Assembly (NCBI GenBank): GCA_003229235.1
Contig: QIIH01000417.1
Span: forward strand, 1-7,648
From: Flavobacteriales bacterium
GTDB taxonomy: Bacteria > Bacteroidota > Bacteroidia > Flavobacteriales > Flavobacteriaceae
Reading direction: 5' to 3'
DNA length: 7,648 nucleotides
In this document: one piece after another, positions 1 through 4,300 of the stretch
Numbering within the stretch: the first letter of the stretch is position 1
Layout: every line of letters starts with the position of its first letter
Translations under genes and position numbers: made by a program
The notes under the pieces: model-generated
The model's input: only the letters and a program-made list of their open reading frames with translations
Databases searched by the model: none
Told to the model about the DNA's origin: nothing

Positions 1-1505
1 TTTACAGTATTTGTCTGTCTACGCATATATACTTTCCAAGCATCAGATCCAGACTCACGCCCGCCACCAGTTTCTTTTTCGCCTCCAAATGCGCCTCCAA
101 TCTCGGCACCTGAAGTCCCGATGTTTACATTTGCAATCCCACAATCTGAACCTGCATATGACAAAAATTTCTCTGCTTCTTTCAATTCGTTTGTCATGAT
201 CGCAGACGATAATCCTTGGGCAACACCATTTTGTTGGCTAATAGCATTTTCTACTTCCCCAGAATATTTCATCAAATATAAAATTGGAGCAAAGGTTTCG
301 TGTTGTACAATTTCAAAATGGTTTTCGGCTTCAATAATAGCTGGTTTCACATAACATCCGCTTTCGAATCCTTCACCTTCTAAAACACCCCCATCAACTA
401 ATACGTTTCCGCCTTCGGCTTTTGCTTTTTCTATAGCAGCCAAATACGTATTTACAGCATCATGATCAATTAATGGCCCGATATGATTCCTTTCATCTAA
501 AGGATTTCCTATAGTTAATTGACCATAAGCACCAACAATAGCGTCTTTTACTTTATCGTATACAGATTCGTGAATAATCAATCGTCGTGTCGAAGTACAA
601 CGTTGTCCAGCAGTACCAACAGCACCAAATACAGCACCGGGAACGACAACTTTTAAATCGGCAGTTGGGGTAATAATAATTGAATTGTTACCACCTAACT
701 CTAATAATGACTTACCAAAGCGTTGGGCAACAGTTGCGCCAACTATTCGTCCCATTTTTGTAGAGCCCGTTGCAGAGACTAGTGCGATTCTAGAATCGGT
801 TGTCATCATTTCGCCAACTTTGTAATCTCCATTTATGATACAAGAAATACCTTCAGGCAAATTGTTTTCTTTTAAGATCGCTGCAATAATATTTTGGCAA
901 GCAACCGAGCATAAAGGCGTTTTCTCGGACCCTTTCCATACACATACATCACCACAAATCCAAGCTAATGCTGTATTCCAAGCCCAAACAGCCACAGGAA
1001 AGTTAAAGGCAGAGATAATACCAACAACACCTATTGGGTGCCATTGCTCTCTCATAACATGCCCTGGACGCTCAGAAGGAATTGTTTGACCATTTAATTG
1101 TCTCGATAATCCAACAGCAAAATCACAGATATCAATCATTTCTTGAACTTCGCCGTAACCTTCTTGCAAAGATTTACCCATTTCATAAGAAACTAGCTTA
1201 CCTAGAGGTTCTTTTAAGTCTCTTAATTTATTTCCAAATTGGCGAACTATTTCTCCACGTTGAGGAGCTGGTATATCTCTCCAAGACAAAAATGCGCTTG
1301 TCGCAGCATCCATTACTCTATCGTAATCTTCGCGTGTTGTTGTTTTTACTTTTCCTATCAATTGCCCATCTACTGGAGAATAAGATTCAATTTCAGGGCC
1401 ATTTGAGAACCAATCGTTTCCTGTCGAAGTTCCTAAGTTAGTTTGTGAAAGTCCGAGTTTTGCTAAGGCCTCTTCTATGCCAAAAGTAGTTGCAGTTGCT
1501 GCCAT
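1..1505 (-). CDS. amaB: ALDH7-type aldehyde dehydrogenase, L-aminoadipate-semialdehyde (piperideine-6-carboxylate) dehydrogenase; C-terminus cut by window edge
   Basis: Predicted to oxidise L-2-aminoadipate 6-semialdehyde, in equilibrium with piperideine-6-carboxylate, to L-2-aminoadipate with NAD+, a cytoplasmic step of lysine breakdown. The minus-strand frame is open from an ATG at 1505 to the left edge, giving 501 codons. ALDH7 proteins have about 510-517 residues, so only the last dozen or so are missing. Visible hallmarks are FNFPVAVWAWN and WKGSEKTP in the NAD-binding half, the ATGSTKMG turn, general base E269 in LLELGGNN, and catalytic C303 in GTAGQRCTSTRRL. GAEIGGAFGGEKETGGGRES lies near the end. 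The GQRC arginine and the glutamate E122 of GEVQE correspond to the residues that anchor the substrate amino-carboxylate in human ALDH7A1. The start is preceded by A-rich sequence without a Shine-Dalgarno motif, usual for this phylum. The dioxygenase lies 80 bp upstream on the same strand, with a hairpin between. Family assignment is secure; the physiological substrate is inferred from the family. Confidence 0.93.
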   Translation of the reverse strand, partial: MAATATTFGIEEALAKLGLSQTNLGTSTGNDWFSNGPEIESYSPVDGQLIGKVKTTTREDYDRVMDAATSAFLSWRDIPAPQRGEIVRQFGNKLRDLKEPLGKLVSYEMGKSLQEGYGEVQEMIDICDFAVGLSRQLNGQTIPSERPGHVMREQWHPIGVVGIISAFNFPVAVWAWNTALAWICGDVCVWKGSEKTPLCSVACQNIIAAILKENNLPEGISCIINGDYKVGEMMTTDSRIALVSATGSTKMGRIVGATVAQRFGKSLLELGGNNSIIITPTADLKVVVPGAVFGAVGTAGQRCTSTRRLIIHESVYDKVKDAIVGAYGQLTIGNPLDERNHIGPLIDHDAVNTYLAAIEKAKAEGGNVLVDGGVLEGEGFESGCYVKPAIIEAENHFEIVQHETFAPILYLMKYSGEVENAISQQNGVAQGLSSAIMTNELKEAEKFLSYAGSDCGIANVNIGTSGAEIGGAFGGEKETGGGRESGSDAWKVYMRRQTNTV

Positions 1506-1531
1506 TTATTTTGAGTTTTTTGTATAATAAA

Positions 1532-1561
1532 TTGTGGCGCGAAGGTAAGGATTCGCCACAA
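1532..1561 (-). terminator. Hairpin after the dioxygenase gene, likely rho-independent terminator
   Basis: TTGTGGCG at 1532-1539 is exactly complementary to CGCCACAA at 1554-1561. An added AA/TT pair next to a two-base bulge gives a 10-bp stem and an 8-base loop. Read on the minus strand, the stem starts 24 bases after the dioxygenase stop codon and is followed by TTTATTATAC, a U-rich tail, as expected of an intrinsic terminator. The same stretch could instead be an operator, because it covers a possible -7 box for the downstream dehydrogenase. Confidence 0.5.
1540..1547 (-). promoter_or_regulatory. Possible -7 box for the aldehyde dehydrogenase
   Basis: The minus strand reads TACCTTCG here, one mismatch from the Bacteroidetes -7 consensus TAnnTTTG. 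It would start transcription near 1533 and leave an A-rich leader of about 28 bases before the ATG. No well-spaced -33 TTG is visible, so support is weak. Confidence 0.3.
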
Positions 1562-1585
1562 CAATCAGAAATATTTTAAAGAGAG

Positions 1586-2122
1586 TTAGTCTGCCGTAAA
1601 ACGAGGGTCAGATTCCATCACTGTTGCACAATTACTGCAAGTTCTGTTCTCTAAAGAATTATAGAAGTCTTTAAAATGTGGCAGGAAGCCCTTTTCGATG
1701 TCAATTAACTCGAAGTAAACTTCGTGTAGTTTGGTGTTGCAATTATCACAAAACCAAAGCAAGCCATCATTATATCCTTTACCAGCTCTTTTGCGCTCTA
1801 TAACCAAGCCAATTGAGCCTTCACTCCTAACTGGAGAATGAGGTATTTTTGCAGGATGTAAATACATATCCCCTGCGTGTAAGTGCATTACTTTGCGTTC
1901 GCCGTCTTCTTGAATAATCACTTGAATAGAACCCTCCAATTGATAGAACAACTCTTCTGTTTCGTTATAATGATAGTCTTTTCGGGCATTAGGTCCCGCC
2001 ACAACCATCACGATATAATCTTCGGATTCTAAATATAAATTTTTATTGCCTACAGGCGGTTTTAAAAGATCACGGTTGTTTTCTATCCACTTATTCAAAT
2101 TAAAAGGAGGAGCAATAGCCAT
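1586..2122 (-). CDS. nbaC: 3-hydroxyanthranilate 3,4-dioxygenase with C-terminal rubredoxin-like iron site
   Basis: Cytoplasmic Fe(II) cupin dioxygenase that opens the ring of 3-hydroxyanthranilate with O2 to give 2-amino-3-carboxymuconate 6-semialdehyde. This is a step of the kynurenine route from tryptophan; the product either closes to quinolinate or is degraded further. The protein has 178 residues, the usual bacterial length. Iron ligands are H51, E57 and H95. R47, R99 and probably E109 are placed to bind the substrate. C125/C128 and C162/C165 form the second, rubredoxin-like iron site found in bacterial and fungal but not animal enzymes. R47, H51, E57, H95, R99 and the four cysteines carry the same numbers as in the characterised Cupriavidus metallidurans enzyme, so the start codon is well supported. 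No kynureninase or kynurenine monooxygenase lies in the window. The upstream 188 bp hold two hairpins that may belong to its leader. Confidence 0.96.
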   Translation of the reverse strand: MAIAPPFNLNKWIENNRDLLKPPVGNKNLYLESEDYIVMVVAGPNARKDYHYNETEELFYQLEGSIQVIIQEDGERKVMHLHAGDMYLHPAKIPHSPVRSEGSIGLVIERKRAGKGYNDGLLWFCDNCNTKLHEVYFELIDIEKGFLPHFKDFYNSLENRTCSNCATVMESDPRFTAD

Positions 2123-2178
2123 AGCAGTATGTTTAAAGATGCTTCGATAAAAATACGGCGATTAGGGCAATAATAAAA

Positions 2179-2222
2179 GTTATCCAATTCAAAATATCTA
2201 GGAGACATTTGTATTGGATAAC
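2179..2222 (-). terminator. 10-bp perfect inverted repeat with U-rich tail on the minus strand
   Basis: GTTATCCAAT at 2179-2188 is the exact reverse complement of ATTGGATAAC at 2213-2222, with a 24-base spacer. On the minus strand the stem is followed at once by TTTTATTATT. It may be a weak terminator for the CAP-domain gene ending at 2311, or an attenuator or operator in front of the dioxygenase, whose ATG is 56 bases further on. The low GC content and large loop weaken the terminator reading. Confidence 0.35.
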
Positions 2223-2268
2223 CATATTGGGGAGATCAAAAACAATTTTGAACCCCCAAAAAATGGTT
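2220..2268. repeat. Long imperfect stem-loop between the CAP-domain gene and the dioxygenase
   Basis: Three nested complementary pairs are visible: AACCAT (2220-2225) with ATGGTT (2263-2268), TTGGGG (2227-2232) with CCCCAA (2254-2259), and TCAAAA (2236-2241) with TTTTGA (2246-2251). Together they give 18 base pairs in 49 bases, interrupted by small internal loops. No U-tract follows on the minus strand. The outer arm shares three bases with the neighbouring inverted repeat at 2179-2222, so the two folds compete at their junction. Confidence 0.4.
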
Positions 2269-2310
2269 GCTCAAAATGTAAGTTTGGGTCTGTTAAAATG
2301 TAGAGTATTC

Positions 2311-2814
2311 TTAATCCAAATAGAACATATTAGTAAAATAATATGTGCCTCTAAAGTCTTGTACGATTCCGAATCCTGTATGTGAATAATCACCTTCGAT
2401 AACTGCTTTGTGGGTTGGACTTTGTATCCAAGCATTCACAACAGCCTCTGCACTGGTATAACCCAAAGCAACATTCTCGCCAACAGACAGCGCACCACTT
2501 TCAATTAGTGCTTGAGAACGTTGTGCATAGTTATCATGACTCAACTGGTCTTCTGCAATCATATAATCTGTGTGACTCACAGCATATGCAGATGCTAATG
2601 ATCGATCCATTTTAAGTGGAGTTAATTGTAAACTCGCACGGTGATCATTAATAAGCGTTAAGATTTTATTGGCCATCTGCCAATCGGTCTTATCCGCTAG
2701 ACTTAAATCGATAGTGTAATTGGTTTCTAGGTCCTGAACTGTTTCGTCCTTGGTACACGATGCCAATGTAAGGCATAGCACCATAGCCAATAGGCTGGTT
2801 CTAAGTAGGTTCAT
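2311..2814 (-). CDS. CAP/SCP-domain (YkwD-like) lipoprotein, probably surface-exposed
   Basis: A 167-residue secreted protein of the CAP superfamily (cysteine-rich secretory, antigen 5, PR-1), whose bacterial members have mostly unknown function. The start at 2814 gives a textbook lipoprotein signal: MNLLR, a hydrophobic stretch, and lipobox LASC with lipidated C20. The next residues, TKDET, match the X-K-(D/E)2-X export signal that sends Bacteroidetes lipoproteins to the outer face of the outer membrane. The CAP domain spans about residues 47-166. It shows H81 in SHTDYM, LSHDNYAQR, GENVALG with E113, WIQSPTHK with H135, HTGFGI, and a closing YYFTNMF strand. The frame extends upstream to an ATG at 2883, but that would precede the signal peptide and contain the likely -7 box. 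It is transcribed divergently from the isoaspartyl peptidase. Biochemical activity cannot be deduced. Confidence 0.88.
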   Translation of the reverse strand: MNLLRTSLLAMVLCLTLASCTKDETVQDLETNYTIDLSLADKTDWQMANKILTLINDHRASLQLTPLKMDRSLASAYAVSHTDYMIAEDQLSHDNYAQRSQALIESGALSVGENVALGYTSAEAVVNAWIQSPTHKAVIEGDYSHTGFGIVQDFRGTYYFTNMFYLD

Positions 2815-2852
2815 AATACGGGGGGCATCAAATTTGGGGCATGACGCTAAGA

Positions 2853-2860
2853 CAAATATA
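2853..2860 (-). promoter_or_regulatory. -7 box candidate for the CAP-domain lipoprotein
   Basis: The minus strand reads TATATTTG, a full match to the Bacteroidetes -7 consensus TAnnTTTG, with a leader of about 30-40 bases before the ATG at 2814. The only nearby TTG upstream (2873-2875) is spaced 12 bases away, shorter than the usual 17-23, so the -33 element is unclear. Confidence 0.42.
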
Positions 2861-2990
2861 GAAAAAATACTACAAAATATCACGCTTTATCTATTTATTA
2901 TGTATTTCGTCGATATTTTGAATTTAACTTGTGTTAATTTCTTGCTTGCAATAATTCTCGTCAATGCCCATAAAAAAAGGGTATTTCCTG

Positions 2991-2998
2991 TATCTTAG
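2991..2998 (+). promoter_or_regulatory. -7 box candidate for the isoaspartyl peptidase
   Basis: TATCTTAG differs at one position from TAnnTTTG and lies 24 bases before the ATG, giving a short leader. No TTG is found at the expected -33 distance. The call rests on position and near-consensus only. Confidence 0.3.
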
Positions 2999-3022
2999 TA
3001 GCACAAATCAAACCTGATTGTT

Positions 3023-4090
3023 ATGAGAAAATATCTTGCGCTTTTTTTTGTTTTTGTCCTTATTATTGCTTGTAATGAACAAAAAAACGAAGCTTTAAAC
3101 GGCTCAGAAAGCGAAAAAACAGAAGCAGAAGATCATGGATTCGGAATAGTAATTCATGGTGGAGCTGGTACTATTTTAAAAGAAAACATGACAGATTCGC
3201 TAGAAGCTGCATACAGATCCAAGCTCAAAGAAGCCATAACAGTGGGCCACGAAATCTTAAAAAACGGTGGTAATGCGATGGAAGCTGTAACCAAAACAAT
3301 TAATATTCTTGAAGACTCTCCCTTATTTAATGCGGGTAAAGGCGCCGTCTTTACGCACGAAGAAACAAACGAATTGGATGCCTCTGTGATGGATGGTGCA
3401 ACCCTAAACGCCGGGGCGGTTGCTGGGGTTACTCATATCAAAAACCCGATCGATCTAGCTGTCGCGGTTATGGACAATTCTGATCACGTGATGCTAAGCG
3501 GCAAAGGAGCCGAGGTCTTTGCTCAAACTCAAGGGTTCGAATTAACAGCCCCTTCATACTTTTATACAGAAAAACGTTTTAGGTCATTACAGTATATCAA
3601 GGATAAAGAAAAGGCACAACTAGATCATGATCAAAAAGTAAGTTTTGAAGATCCATTTATAAAAGATTCAAAATTTGGCACCGTAGGTTGTGCCGCTTTA
3701 GACAAAAACGGGAACCTAGCCGCAGGAACTTCTACCGGAGGAATGACCAATAAACGTTGGAACCGCATTGGAGATGCACCAATTATTGGCGCTGGCACCT
3801 ATGCTAATAATGCTACTTGTGCTGTATCGAGTACTGGTTGGGGAGAGTATTTTATTCGTGCGATGGTTGCTTATGATATTTCTGCCCTGATGGAATATAA
3901 AGGCCTAAGCCTGCAAGAAGCGGCCAGTGAAGTGATTCAGAAGAAAGTTCCGGCCTTAGGCGGAGATGGAGGAATCGTGGCAATAGACAATAAAGGCAAC
4001 GTCGCTATGGAGTTTAACACTGCCGGTATGTATCGGGCTCATATGAATGCCGCAGGCGAATTGGTTATTGGTATTTACAAAAACCACTAG
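3023..4090 (+). CDS. iaaA: Isoaspartyl peptidase / L-asparaginase (Ntn-hydrolase, family T2), lipoprotein form
   Basis: Predicted to hydrolyse isoaspartyl (beta-aspartyl) dipeptides and, less efficiently, L-asparagine. The precursor has 355 residues. Residues 1-17 are a lipoprotein signal ending in lipobox IIAC (C17), followed by a charged, low-complexity linker to about residue 38. The enzyme begins at FGIVIHGGAG. In this family the chain cuts itself before a threonine that becomes the nucleophile; here it is T220 in KFGTVGCAAL, giving alpha and beta subunits. Downstream are STGGMTNKRWNRIGDAPIIG, which contains the substrate-binding Arg and Asp, then GAGTYANN, ALGGDGGIVAID and FNTAGMYRA, all family hallmarks. 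Excluding signal and linker, the length matches E. coli IaaA (about 320 residues), but that enzyme is cytoplasmic while this one should be anchored in the envelope. The start is fixed by the signal peptide. It is divergent from the CAP-domain gene, and the macroglobulin gene follows after 210 bp. Confidence 0.93.
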   Translation: MRKYLALFFVFVLIIACNEQKNEALNGSESEKTEAEDHGFGIVIHGGAGTILKENMTDSLEAAYRSKLKEAITVGHEILKNGGNAMEAVTKTINILEDSPLFNAGKGAVFTHEETNELDASVMDGATLNAGAVAGVTHIKNPIDLAVAVMDNSDHVMLSGKGAEVFAQTQGFELTAPSYFYTEKRFRSLQYIKDKEKAQLDHDQKVSFEDPFIKDSKFGTVGCAALDKNGNLAAGTSTGGMTNKRWNRIGDAPIIGAGTYANNATCAVSSTGWGEYFIRAMVAYDISALMEYKGLSLQEAASEVIQKKVPALGGDGGIVAIDNKGNVAMEFNTAGMYRAHMNAAGELVIGIYKNH

Positions 4091-4132
4091 GTGTTAAACT
4101 ATTGCCAATACGAGAATCCCAATAAAACAATT

Positions 4133-4148
4133 ACGGCCTTTAGGGCGT
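4133..4148 (+). terminator. Small hairpin after the isoaspartyl peptidase gene
   Basis: ACGGCC (4133-4138) and GGGCGT (4143-4148) pair around a TTTA tetraloop with one G-G mismatch, 42 bases after the stop codon. The following TTGTAAATATATCTT is AT-rich but has no clean U-tract. This is a weak terminator candidate. Confidence 0.28.
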
Positions 4149-4215
4149 TGTAAATATATCTTCCCAGAAAAATAGTGCTATAACCCAGATTATTTATTCA
4201 AAATCTTGGTTTTAT

Positions 4216-4241
4216 CTAAGGGTTCCTTACCCTAGCCTTAG
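4216..4241 (+). repeat. Two competing short stems upstream of the macroglobulin gene
   Basis: AGGGT (4219-4223) pairs with ACCCT (4229-4233) around TCCTT, extended by CT/AG past a bulged A. Alternatively, CTAAGG (4216-4221) pairs exactly with CCTTAG (4236-4241). The two folds share bases and exclude each other. The segment lies 60-85 bases before the macroglobulin ATG. Its function is unknown; it could be a protein-binding site or part of a structured leader. Confidence 0.3.
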
Positions 4242-4246
4242 AAAGA

Positions 4247-4264
4247 TATCCCAATAATGGGATA
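4247..4264 (+). promoter_or_regulatory. Palindrome before the macroglobulin gene, operator or terminator
   Basis: TATCCCAATAATGGGATA forms a perfect 7-bp stem with an ATAA loop. It sits directly before a possible -7 box, where a regulator could bind. It is also followed by ATTTCTTTGTATTTTTATTT, a T-rich run that would suit an intrinsic terminator for the gene ending at 4090. The sequence alone does not decide between these. Confidence 0.4.
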
Positions 4265-4265
4265 A

Positions 4266-4273
4266 TTTCTTTG
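4266..4273 (+). promoter_or_regulatory. Possible -7 box for the macroglobulin gene
   Basis: TTTCTTTG differs at one position from TAnnTTTG and ends 27 bases before the ATG at 4301, a leader length typical of flavobacteria. No correctly spaced -33 TTG is visible, so confidence is low. Confidence 0.27.
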
Positions 4274-4300
4274 TATTTTTATTTAATAAACCATCGTCTT

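Noticed and set aside
11..1441. Plus-strand open frames at 11-199, 121-354, 835-1089 and 1082-1441
   Set aside because: They lie antisense inside the aldehyde dehydrogenase, whose minus-strand frame has unmistakable family motifs; their own translations resemble no protein family.
2148..2155. Possible -7 box for the dioxygenase (TATTTTTA on the minus strand)
   Set aside because: One mismatch to TAnnTTTG, but in very AT-rich sequence and without a correctly spaced -33 TTG; too weak to list as a feature.
2415..2998. Plus-strand open frames at 2415-2615 and 2750-2998
   Set aside because: The first is antisense to the CAP-domain gene. The second spans that gene's signal-peptide region and the divergent promoter region; neither shows a domain or a plausible start context.
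4099..4198. Hydrophobic minus-strand frame after the isoaspartyl peptidase (containing NALKAVIVLLGFSYW)
   Set aside because: Open for about 30 codons but without an ATG and with an in-frame TGA just upstream; it could be a remnant of a small membrane protein, but nothing confirms this.
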